Assembly (NCBI RefSeq): GCF_000699445.3
Contig: NC_067196.1
Span: 73,663,864-73,727,863, forward strand
Source: Schistosoma haematobium
Lineage: Eukaryota; Platyhelminthes; Trematoda; Strigeidida; Schistosomatidae
Reading direction: 5' to 3'
DNA length: 64,000 nt
In this document: piece by piece, positions 25,119 through 38,200 of the stretch
Layout of the letters: the number at the start of each line of letters is the position of its first letter
Position numbering within the stretch: position 1 is the first letter of the stretch
The notes under the pieces: generated by a model
The model's database searches: none
The model's input: the letters and a program-made list of their open reading frames with translations, nothing else
What the model was told of the DNA's origin: nothing
Program-made: the position numbers and the translations under genes

Positions 25119-28100
25119 TGGTTTTACTCATTATTATTTACTTCCCAATTTAGGGGAAAGATTTCGGAAGTATTTTCCAGTATATTCGTTCGTGTAACAC
25201 TTGACGAATATATATCACCTTTAATCATCCCGATTATGAATGTAGAAATTCACCGTGAAAATTGAGATTTTTGGAAACATTAAAAAATTGTCTACTAAAG
25301 TAGTTTTGTTAAGAGTTCGTATAGTTTTTGTTGAAAATTGTCCATAATTTTTCTAAAAGATCTTTAGAAATGTTCAGGGAAATCTTAAAAGAATACTTCG
25401 ACCATTCAACCTTTTTTTGGAAGCTTCCGAGAAAGTCCCAGAAGGCAACTCACTTTACTTTTCCTAAATTTGATTGAATAATTCTCAAAGTTATTACCGA
25501 TTTCAGCATCTTTTCTCGATTGCCGTAGAACTACAAGACCGCCTGTAATTCTGTAAATATCTTTATTTTCTTTACATCAACTAACCTCCGAGTTACAATT
25601 CTTTCATATTTGACACATATTATTATCACAAGTGAAGATTATTTTAAAAAAAGAAAATTTTTGTTGCCTAAATGTTTAGAAAATAAATCTAAATATTTAT
25701 TAAGCATCCGATATATCTAATGTCCTCAGTATACGTTATCTGTTCTAATTTACAAGGAGTAGGATAGTTAATTCATATTATAATGCTAAGCTACATTTTA
25801 TCCAGTAAATATTGATGTAGATTTTTCACCCTGATTACTACTGCGTTGCAGTATAGGGAATCATATTTATTTGTAAAATATTTAGATCTACTGTACGACT
25901 TCTTGATTCTCAAAAACGTGTCCAGTTGGTATTTAGCTAAATTTATGTTGGTCTTCGATTCATTTATTCTTTATGAATGACACTAATGTATAAGTTTAGT
26001 TACTGGATTTTCCAACCATTTCATCTTGGATTTCAACAGTTTTTTCCTATTTGAGTTTTTGTAACTAGTCAGTGTATTTAATAAGTCTTTATTCTATTAG
26101 TTTGATCTGAAGATTTTAATTTTAAGAGTTTGTATTTTCCGGTTGCTGATGTTATAGACCACAATTAATCAGTCTCGGTTGGTATATATTTATCCTCATC
26201 GGAGTGCTTTGATAATTCTGTCCGGTCACAAGTTGTTATTAAATTATGATAGTGGCTAACGGCGAAGTCCGAGACGTGCGTTTCACCCTGTTCTGGACTC
26301 ATCTCTGTGTTGATGTTCTCTTAGAGACTCGAGATCCGCTACATTTCATCCTAAACGCTGAGTTATCAAATGAACAACTGAGTTTAGATGGCCGGTGGCT
26401 TGTGCATCATGTACAAATGTGATTTGTGATGGCAAGCACAATCATTTGACGAGTTGTAAGTAGAACAAAACTCACATCCTTGATTCCACTACCAGTCATT
26501 ATCCCAATTTAATAAAAGCTTCTAGGTTTGTTCGATACATATTTAATACTAATTCTTTTTATTCCAAAAACAACCAATATGTTAATAGTTTAGCCTATTC
26601 AGTGTGGTAGAAATTCATATTGTATAGATAAAATTCATACAAGATTTCCTTGAATTCATTTTAACGTGTCTCTTTTTGAATACCGTAATTGTTTCTAAAA
26701 TTTCTAGGTTTGAAATCACGAATGCTTCGCATGCATCAACATTTAATGGAGCTTATTGATAGTAACATCACTATTACACCATTGTTTAAAGATGTTGATA
26801 CTGAAACTGCACAAACTACAGAGAATGATGAAGGTAGAGAACAAATAAATCAACTGGATTCTGTGAAAAAACAAACACAATTAAATATACTAACTCATTC
26901 TAGTTTATCTAATTTAGAAGCTTCACATAATAATGCACGACGTTTTCGTAGACGCCTAGGTCTGCGTCATGATCCTATTTCTATCAATTTAGCAGCTACA
27001 ACAATGGGAGGTCATACATCTAAGCTTCAACGCCAAGCTTCATCACCAGCTCGTGTTTGCCTTACTTCGAGATTTTCAACAAGAATTCCAATTCAGTCTA
27101 ATCCCACTGGGAGTATTGGTCTTTTAACTTCAACTACTTCGGTGTCTTTTGGTTCAATAATTTGTAGCTTGTTGAAACGAAAAGATGGAACATATGTTTC
27201 TGTAAAACCACGCGCACCTACAGTCTGTAATTCAAAATCCTTTTTCAATGAAGCGTTGTTGTTTTCTGAGAATTCTTGTAGTGGTTTCAAACGTGTACGT
27301 ATTGCTTCGATTAGTCAAGAAAAACCAGTTTCATCTGTCAATACAAATACAGAGTCTAACAATGCAGAATCAAAAACACAAACTAATCCAAATGTATTGT
27401 TAAATTCAACCAAACGACATTCACGAAGTTTCATAAGTATGTTTTCACAACTTGACCTACCACCGACTATGTCTTATACACCTTTTATTACTAGTGCTAC
27501 TACTTCTTCCACTGCTACTATTAATCGTAGTAATAGTAGTAGTGTCAATGCCAATATTACCACTCCTACTGTATGTAGCACTTCTATTTATTCTCAGAGT
27601 ATACCGGAAATCTTCGATTTTGACTCTTTGATCAATTCAGATACACTGAATATAGGTATGGATTATTTAAATTTATGTGATACAACATCATTTGAAACAC
27701 CTACTGAAAATAATAATACAACTGATTTTATCGATGATGAAAACGATAATGATGGCGATCATAAATTTAGTAAAACTGATCAATTGCTTACAACTGCTAC
27801 TAATATGGAATTGTCAAGAATTGATAAATTATTTTTTCCTAATGAAATTATCCATGAAACATATAATAGTGGGCAATTGGTTGTTTTGTTGCGTACAGAA
27901 GAGTAAGTGGATTTTACAACTGCGTTCTAATTTCATTATGTATGAGGATAACAATCCTTTTTCAATGTTTTATATAAGTGCAATATCTACCATTTTGAAC
28001 GTTTTTCCCTTTAGTAAGTGGATGAGTGTTTCATTGAGAAAATATCGTTTTCACTAGAGATTGCATTTTAACCATTTGAAGTTATCTACATATGTTTGCT

Positions 28101-31100
28101 ATCAATAAGCGATTGTAGCTCATCCAAACTTGTTGAATGAGAAAACCAAATGAAATAAACAGAACACTTGAAGACTAGACGAGAAGACAGTTCAGATCTC
28201 AGAACACACCGAAAGATGGAAATGAATGATTGAAGGCTATGTTTATGCATTATGTTAATTCTTTGTAACTTCTCTCAAAAATATAGATTCCCTTCTACTT
28301 ATTGCCTTCTTTTACAGTAGGAGGGCAGAGAGCGTGTGATTTGGACTTTGTCACATCAGCCAACTTAATGAGTTAGGTGTGAATCAGGTTATATGTGAAA
28401 ACAAACCATATGTAAAATAACAGACGTTTACAGACGAAGCATGTACATACGTCTATATAGTAAACTTACACCCCACTAGTTATATGAGAAATAGTACAAC
28501 CTAGTATTATAGGTTTGTAAATGACCTACTAATCAGGTTTGAACAAACGAAATGAGTTGTACGTAAATTTGGTAGTATCAGGTACAATTTTTTTCGGTTC
28601 AAGTTTATCTTACTCTATTAAAGTGTTTGGTTGTTTTTTTTATTGCTCAGGATGTTCAAATCACTGCCATTTATTTTAATGTTATGCTTTTTAAAACAAA
28701 TGATTAGTTTTAGGCTCTAAGACCTCTGTGGGTTTGGTGAATATCTGAAGTTTTTGTGGACTATCGAGATGTGTTAGATCATAGAACGTAGTTATTACTA
28801 ATGATTTTTTGGTGTTTAACTGTCATCTTTGCTTGTTTTAAAAGTTGCTGATATGTCCTGCAACTTAACAAAGCCGTGAACATAAAGTTTACAAGCTGTA
28901 TTGAAGGTATATCTTGGTTACATGTGCCAATCCGCAAAAAATCTAGGTCCACAGTTTCCTATGGACTAACCTCAGCTACCTAACATCAAAACATTGTAAA
29001 TATTATGTCGAGTCACTTAGACTATTTGTCACATTATAACTTTATTGATAGAGTCTGATCAGCACTAAATGACAGCAAATATGATATTAGTCGTTACTTC
29101 GTGACCAATCAATGTATATTTGTCAGCTAAGAATAACTGCTAGGTTGGAGATATTATTTATCTCTCATTAATCATTTGTTTATGTTAAATATGTCAATTT
29201 ATAGCTTCAAAACTATGAAAGTTAATCAGCATTAATATTATTGTGCACCAACAAACTTGTTTGTATTATCATAAATTTCAGTAGGGATTTAATTGTTAAG
29301 GGATTTGGTTTTTCACAATATGAGGTCTCAGCTTCAGACGATACTCCACCTATTTCGATTTGAGAATGTTAAATAATGTTATTAACCGTCATCCAAAAAG
29401 TGTGTATTTGAGGCATGTACTTAGAAACATGTATTATATTAATGTTGTAATACAGATGATGTCTAACCATCTGAACAGTTCAGTTATGAAGTCTGTATTA
29501 GTAATAATGGTCGAAATTGATTAGAGTCGTTAAAAATTCTCTTTTATTCTTTCTGTAATTTTATAGTCTATAGTTTATAAAAACTATAAAAAGTTTCAAA
29601 AATTTATTCCTTGTCTTCTTCATTTTACATCCTTTTTCTCTTTCTATTTTACTTATGTAATAGTGATGATTCACGATCTGAATTAACCACTGAACGTCTT
29701 ATTCTCATAAGAAAACATATGTTAACTTTAGCTAATCAATTATTAGAGAGATTACAAATTGATTCATATTTATCTTCAACTAATTATACATCATTATCAA
29801 TAACATCGTCATCATCATCATTACCATCACCATCATCATTGTCAGGGATTATTGATAAAATTGGACCAATTAATGCATTAAATAGAATTAAACTAATAGT
29901 TATGCAAATATGGGATATATTTAAAACAGATAAAGATTATTCATTCAATGAAACATTGAATAAATTATTTATTGTTTTTAAAAATTTATCCAATCTATTA
30001 AATGAAGGTGAACAAACAATTACAGCTTATGAATTAACTACAAGTGGTTTAATACAAGTTTTATTATTATGCTTGTCTGTTGCACATGCCGGTCGTTGGT
30101 ATTGTCATGTAAGTTTATCATTGTTTATCTTTTTGTTTGTATGCACATTATTAAGAACTCAAATGAGTTAATATGTACAAATATATGTATTTAGCTTCAA
30201 ATTGTACTTTAAGTATAAGAGCTAATGATACTACGTGGCTATCTAAACTGAAATAGGTAAAAGAAGGGTTTGAACATGCAACTTAGTGGTTGGAAGTAGA
30301 ATGCCTTAGTCATGAGACGGTCAATCCATCTATTTATATATATGGAATTACATCTTTTTTGAATGATTTGATTTTCGAGATCAACTTAATTATTGTTCGA
30401 AGAAAATATTTTAAGTTTTTAAGAGAATTCTTTTTTATGTTTTGTGGAAAATCGCATAGTTTAAGAGTTATTATTTATCACATAAAGTAATATAATCTGG
30501 AAAGCTATTGAAAACTATGGAGACTTGAACAACTATTTTGTTATAATCAAAGTTTACTCAGTAATACACATCCAAAACATTACGTAATATCCAACTTGAA
30601 GATTTGTAAATATTGCAAGGAGTAAAATAATTTTAGGCTATTGGGTCAGAATATTTTTCTCGATCGTATTGTATTTCTCTTGTTCATTAATGTATTTTGG
30701 TTTTCATCCATATATTATCTGGTGTATTTCGTTATTTTATCTACATATAGATATTTTCTATGGAATTGGATAATACAACAGCTTTATTGTGGTATCTTCA
30801 AGAGAGGAGAAGAGTATTTATACTAAATATGTTATCATATTCCAAGTCAAAAAGTATATCACTTCTTGTTAGACGTTTAGTACAAGCTTTTGAATTAACA
30901 GAACATCTTCCATTACGATTATTTTCTGCAGCTCATCTCTTACGATCATCATTTACAAATACTCCATCAGATCATCATGACACATCAAATCACAAACTAG
31001 ACAGGAATAATATAAATGATGATAATAAAACAGTTAAAAACACAAACAAAAATTATATTCGTCCCACCAATTTAATAAATAAAATCGGTTATTCTGCATC

Positions 31101-32175
31101 TTTGCCAATTAATTTTATTAATTTCTCATTTAATCGTTGGCATTCAGGCATTTATACAGATCATGGTGATCCAGTTTCTATCACTGTTAAACAACCATTT
31201 CAAGATAGTATGGATGCTAAAGAATTAGCTGCTCTGCTACGTTTTTGTCCTATTCTCTTGGATTATCCAGAATTTGATTCATGTTTTATGCCTAGTCTGC
31301 ATCAAATTGCTAAACGTCTACCTTTATATTTGGATAAATTATCAAACCTACCATCGGCTGCCAAGTTGAAGAGTAATAATAGCGATAGTACTACTACAGA
31401 GAATAAACTACATCATAATAAATCGAAACGATTATATAATTGGCGTGGTAAATTGCTTTTTGTAAGCCCTTTAGCGACTGTTGGCCAATTAGAACGTTTC
31501 CTTAATCGTATGTCAACAAAACAATGGTAAGCTAATTGATTTATGTATTTACATATATTTTTGGTAGAATTATGTAGTTGTGATGTAGATTTTATTTAAA
31601 TGATGGTGACAAACTATACACACAGTTACTTACTAGATTAGAACTTGTGTGTGTATATTATGAAGGATAACGATACTCAATATCTTGCTACTGAGAATTT
31701 ACTGGGTGGTGTGTAACCGTCCTGATTTAAACTTCGCTACATTTTGTTGACCGTAGCCGTTATCGTGATGACCAAACCGAGCTATATTGTCTGGAACAGT
31801 CGTTCCTGTAAGTCTTACCATACCATACAAGTCAGTTGAAGAGCCGTAAGATTAAAAGTATTAAACGTTTTGTTCGAGGTCAATGTTGTACTGTTAACTG
31901 TACAGGAATATGGAGGCAGTTTGGTGTTTTCTTCAAACTAACAGTACTTGCCACAATCCTGCCTTTGCGGTTGCTACAGTACCTGACTGCTAGAACTAAA
32001 GTAGTAGGTTGAATGGCTTTGTAATCTGTTTTGTGAATGTTCAAAAGTTGGGTGCTTTATCTACATTCAGTTCTCCTACTGTTTACTTTATTCTCTATGC
32101 TCTAAATTTATAATCTGTCAGATCGCACTTTTAAAGTGAAGTTTCGTTTTTGAAGTATTATTTACTATTTTATTG

Positions 32176-32218
<43 letters not shown>

Positions 32219-35200
32219 GGACTGCAAATCACACTGTGTATTGGGTTAAGAATATTGTGTAGTAATGATAATAACAATTTCATATTCTTTTGTTCTCTAT
32301 CTTTAGTACGATAAACAATAGTTAATAGCCATTGATAACACTGTGGCCTATACATCAATAGAGCTCTTTGATATTTTATCCAAAATACTCTACTGTTTAC
32401 GAATGATATTGATTAGTAAAGTACACTGGGTATAATCTGTTATTGACTTTCATATTGTTTAGTATAATGTTTCAGATCAGTAGTAGTGATATTGTAACAA
32501 ATATATTAGGCATTTTCGTTTATTTGCCATTGCAGAATGGTAACAAGAGAATACTGGAATATATTAATTTAAGCAATTCTTTTTACGAATAGTTTTTTTT
32601 CACGAAAATACTTTGTAGTTTATTGCTGTTCAATATTAATGTCGTGTGATAGCGATCATTTGATTTGTTGTAAAAAACGTTCGTGACACATCGATTTCCG
32701 AGTAATTTTCTAAACTGATTTTAAAAAAATCTGTATTGGATATTTAAATCTTTCTATTGATGTTTAAGACTGCGATTGATCAGCCACTTTTTTTACTGTT
32801 TGAGTTGCAAGGTCAACATCAACTCTGGAATGCAGGTACAACCAGCTGACGAGTCCCAAATAAGATAAAACGCGCATCCTGGATTCCACTGCTAGTCACC
32901 ATCCATCTATATTTTCTTTTAATATATATTTTTCGTATTTCAGAAGTCTAATATAGGTTTTTTAATTATTTACCTGTTTGTTAGGTATGAATGTTCTCGC
33001 CTTGATCTTAGTTTATGGAGTCAAATTCATTTAGCAAACAGTTTTAATTCTACCGCCGGGTTGTACTTTCCTGCACCTCCACCTGGAAATAGTTCAGCTG
33101 ATTATCTTGGTGGTATAATCGACTGGCTTGCAACTAATGGTAATCGTCGTCCTTTAGAAGATTGGATTAATCCAGCTATTGTTGGATTGGTTAGTATAGC
33201 TGCATCAACAAGTAGTCCTGTTAAAGGTAGAGCAGTTTCAATATTAGGACCTCAAGCAGGAGCTCTAGTTGGTGGTTATACAATCAGAGGTAGTGGAATA
33301 GGAGTGGTAGTTAAACCGAAACGTATGAATTGTTCTAATGGATCTAGTCAAAATGAAAGTCGAGGCAAAAAATCGATGTCAGATCAGAAATCAAGTTATA
33401 CTTCATTTTCTACGGTTAATATCATGGAGAATGAAACGCATGCTTGGATAGCAATTGATTTAGGTTTACAATTAATACCGACTGCATATACTTTAGCTTA
33501 TTTAAGACGAGCTGATGCTTCAGAACACTCACTAGCACCTAGGAATTGGAAATTAGAGGTTAGTTGTGTTTCTGTTAATCGAGTAAAGTAATCTGGTCCC
33601 AACTTAAAACCGAGTATACCAATTTTTTTTAAAAATTCGATTAAAGTATTTATGTTGGTAGACTTTAATTAGTGAATAAATTTGATGAGCTCATGATCGT
33701 TTTACTCACAGTGAATTAACATAGGCCTCATCTTTTTGATCTTTCTTTAGGGGTAATGACTTACTAGTTAAATACTTCAACAACTATTTACTTTGCCATT
33801 GATTGTAAAACGATAGTTAAAGTATTTAATTATGGAGGTGTTGAGTCGGCTTTCCGAGAACTGCAACGAAGAGTCCTAGCCAATCAGAGCATGATGGAGC
33901 TCCCTAGAATATCAACGTGGCGTGCTACTATTTGTCAGTAGCATAATATGTCTTTTAGCGGATTGGTCGAAATATGATGTTGGTTTAATAAATGTTAACA
34001 TCTATAAATTCCCGTGTTTTTCTGTACAAAAATGAACCTTTGGAGTAAAGTGTTTTTCGCTTATTTTGCGCTTTTCTCTTGAGTTCAGGTCGCTGCGTAG
34101 TTTTAGCTTTCGGGTTATCAGAATAGCTTAGGAACCGAATAAAGCGTTCAAATTAACAAGACTTATCAGGAGGTACATAATAAATAAACAAACGAATACC
34201 CTATTGAAATCACAAACTGATTTAAGTTAGATAGCCATTAAAGCGTAGAAGCGTTGGACGGTCGTTATCCTAATATGGGACTTCTCTGACCCAGTTCTAG
34301 CGAGAAGCTGTGATCAGTCAAGTTCAAACGTGTCGGGTGTGTGAAAGTTACTCGCTGAAGACAATGGAAGATGACTCTGGAGTATCGTGGACCGATTGAA
34401 GTTGGACTTGTGCACCACTAGATCATAGCTCATTCGTTCGAAGGTTAAGCGTTCGCGCGGCACCGGAGGTCATAAGTTCAATTCCTATTTCCGGGGTCGT
34501 GGATGGGCACTGCTTAGGAGTGCCATACTTCGACAAAACATCTGTCTGATTTAACAGATGTCTAGTGGTCTATTAAAGAAAAATGACTACATTATAAAGT
34601 GTTCAGCGACTCAATTTTCACAAGGAGGTTTTGTAATGATCTAAACATTGAATACAAATTGTAAGATCAGAATAATTTATTGATAAGAAATCCGAAAGAT
34701 AATTGTCTACTTGATATATTTATAAAAAAAATAAAAACAGTGAAGTAATATTAACTGAACCGTAAACATAAAAATTTCAAGGAAGCTAATAATAACTGAT
34801 CATCAAATAAAAATTGTCCAAAAGGGATGGTGCTATAATGAGAGATTTCGCATACACTAGTTTTGCACATACAATGTTCAGGCTTGAACCGCTGAATTAC
34901 TAAAGCCTGTGGGATGCATGGGGTTCTTTATTTAAATTTGTTTTTAAAGTGGTAATTTACCATCTAATTTTCTTTGCATTAAACTACTAGGCTTCCAATG
35001 ACGCTATAACTTGGATTGTTTTACGTGAACATAACAATGATTCAAGTATTCAATCAGTTTCAGGTAGTCGTGCCACATGGAGTATAAATTCTTATCATAA
35101 TAATTATAATTGTGATAAAACTGAAACAATTTCTTCAACACTGAACACAGCATGTACTAAAAAATCTATAAAAGGTTGGCGCTTTTTTAAAATTCAAACA

Positions 35201-38200
35201 ACTGGAACAAATGCAGATGGTGGCAAACAATTAGCTCTTGGTGGTTTAGAATTTTATGGTAATGTTTATTCTGTATATCATTCGGTAAGTTTGATCTCAA
35301 TACTTTTTAACTGTTAGAACTTAATAAGTAAACTACTTCTAGGACTTTCCGGACTTCACTCGAGATATATTATTCTTGATAAGGAAAATATTCCTCCTGT
35401 GTATTAAAGTTTTTACGTTGCTTACTGCCACTGAGTAATTAGAGTTATGTGTGAATTGTGTTTATGCAAAAGAATTTCCTTCATCATTCTGATCTACAGT
35501 TTAAAAAGTGCTTAAAAAGCCCCATGTTTGTCATATGAAAGCTTTGGAAAAGGTTACTACTTAAAATTTTATGCTTTCGTTTCATGATTCTTTCCATCCA
35601 AGTTAAACTCTTCTTTATGAGATGCTATACAGAATCAACTTTTTTACTTAAAGAAAACTGAAGAGCCCGTGAATCTGACTCCTATTTTAGAGCGTACGAA
35701 TGTTTGTTGTCTCCTATTCTCGTATATCCTCGTCGACTTAATCGCGTTAGCCAATAACGGAATTAAATAAGTCGAATAACGAGAATTGATTTGTGAATAC
35801 ATATATTTTGTACATGAAGCGAATGAAGCACAGCAAAGCAAAAATCACACGTATGGAAGATGGCTGGGAAGCCAACTCCATTTTAATCAAGCGTTACTCA
35901 GTATTTATAGGTAGACAAAATAAACTACAGACATGTGATGAATCATGGGATATGGAGTGTACACACATATACGCTCATATGAAAACAGTCAAGGCTAATA
36001 AGCGAATAATTGACAAGGTCAAAATATGCTCAAGTAAAATGAATAAAATAGGATGTCCGGAAGTTAGAATAAGGTATATGGTCTTGCCATAATAACTGAC
36101 ACTACAAAACTATTTCATCAACGCACACTCTGTTTTCATTAATTGAGAATTCTTCTTTGCATTGATTACATTACTCATTGATCTTGGCTAGACAGCTATT
36201 GAACAAACAGTTGGGTCGTGAATTGACACTACTAAAGACTTCCTTACTAGAGCGAATTACTTGTCTGGTTCTTCTTGGTTTTCCGTCGCCATTTATCCGA
36301 GATCGATGAGTGTTGTAATTCATGAAAATCTCCACAAATCACTTATAGTAATTCTAATTTGGTTACTTTTGAGTGAATATTTTGTGGGAATAATTTACTC
36401 CAGCATATCATTGACTTGTATCGCTCCGACGTTTCAATGGTTTATCTTCACTAACTGCTTTCTTGTTAATTATGTATTACTAAAATTATGTACGTTTCAC
36501 AATCAATAATAAATATATACTCCTTTTTCACCGGTCGTTTAACTATTAAAACAGTCAGCTTGTGAGTAGTAGGTGTTTGGTAGGTTATGACAAACTCCAC
36601 CGTCTTCTATGTAGCCGATTGTGTAGTATTAGTATCTCACGCTGATAATTGGGTTCAGCTGATTACATAGACGTTTACTTGGTAAATAAGTTCTAACATT
36701 TTTTTGATTTTTTATTCGTGAAAGATTAATGTTTAACACTTATCAATGATCCCCATATTTGTTCTTTTGTATTAACAATAAATGTATATAGTATTCTGTC
36801 GTATTAAATAAAGACAATCTCTTATGAGATAAATATATTATTCTGTGCCTTCTTCTCTCTGTACGCTTTTCAGATTACATTTTCATTAGGATGACGTTGT
36901 GGTTAACGTTCTTAAATTTCAACTATTAGGTTAGATGTTTGATTCTCCTCCGTAACAACCATGGCTTTAAAAGACGATTAAAGCCATCAACTTTCATGGG
37001 ATGTTTTTGTTAGAACCCAACTTGATTTAACTGATCCCTCGAAGTTGGTAACAAATAACCCTATTCCTATCATTTTTCATTCACATACTACTACAGTTTA
37101 TGGAGCAGTGGTTCATGAATTGTGGGCTTCAACTTTAACTACTAAGTCACAGGTTGAAACCATACTTCACATATTTCAGTGTAGCCCGAAATCAAGTGCA
37201 TGAATCTGTGTCTGGTAAATGAGTTGATCTCTGTTGAGGTTCAATAAATGTGATTATTATTGAAAATAGTGATTTTGCCAAGTAAACTACAATAATGATA
37301 CATAAATATTTTCTATTTCGTCTAGGTATTGACTCCTAGTATTTTAGCACAGAGGATCTATTCAATTTCATCTGAAAGAAAAGATATTTCTCCTCCTCCT
37401 CAAACGATAACAACATCAATCTCATCATCATCATGGTTAACAGTAAATGTGAACCTGTCAACAAATAATCAAAACGGTCAGATTAATCAAAATGAAGTGA
37501 ATGATGATGCTAATGATATTAACAATCGTACGGTTATCAAAAGTGATCCTGAAGAAATAACTGATGAAAACTCTTCATCAAAATCATCTAATTTAAATAT
37601 CACGCTTAAACAAATAGACAATAATAGGCGAGATCCAAAGTCGTCCAGTGATGAAATAGTTCATTGTCATCATATTACTTCAATAATACCATCGTCATCA
37701 TCATCACAAAAAAAGAATCCCATAGATGATAATTATGAAGGAGAGGAAGGAAAAGTGGAAGCAGAAGAAAAAGAACATGATAATCATGTAAATGTTGATG
37801 ATAATGATGATGACGATGATGATGACAATGAAGATGATGATGATGATGATGACGACGACGACGATGATGGTGACGATGATGATGGTAATGGTATTGGTAA
37901 AAATATTACCGAAAACCTTCTTAATCATAAATCAAGTGATACTTTAATGAATATCTTATTCGATGAAGAAGCTGGTTCTGATGACAATATGATGACAAGT
38001 ACAAGTAAATCGGATGTTGATATGATTTTAGAATTATCTGCTAAAAAATTGGATAATTTAAATATTTTATCTAGTGGAACAGTAAGTCCCCTTATTTTTA
38101 TTCTTTCACTCTTTATCTCGGTTCATATTCATACATTCTAATTGACTTAATTTTTCTTGTATACAATTTATGTTAAATTTGTTCATTTATAAGTCTATAC

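Larger units (their letters stand above)
24809..26707 (+). other. HECTD1 intron 8 (1,899 bp)
   Basis: Contains a TTA microsatellite (25082-25117) and an inverted, decayed hammerhead-type repeat (26245-26500). No coding content. Confidence 0.75.
31527..32984 (+). other. HECTD1 intron 11 (1,458 bp)
   Basis: Holds an eroded RTE-type 5' fragment (31735-31990), a TTA microsatellite (32180-32216) and a decayed hammerhead motif (32836-32890). Confidence 0.75.
33559..34990 (+). other. HECTD1 intron 12 (1,432 bp)
   Basis: Contains a solo LTR (33839-34168) and SINE sequence (34225-34570). Confidence 0.8.

Noticed and set aside
30109..30171. Alternative reading in which exon 10 continues to a stop at 30171
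   Set aside because: A strong GTAAGT donor follows CAT, and exon 11 continues the HECTD1 alignment in phase; the extension would truncate the protein.
35793..36092. 99-codon plus-strand frame in intron 13
   Set aside because: No recognisable domain and no homologue I recall with confidence; it lies within an intron of a well-supported gene and reads as chance or old repeat.
37704..37928. Minus-strand isoleucine/valine-rich frame resembling a membrane protein
   Set aside because: Antisense reading of the GAT/GAC repeat in exon 14.
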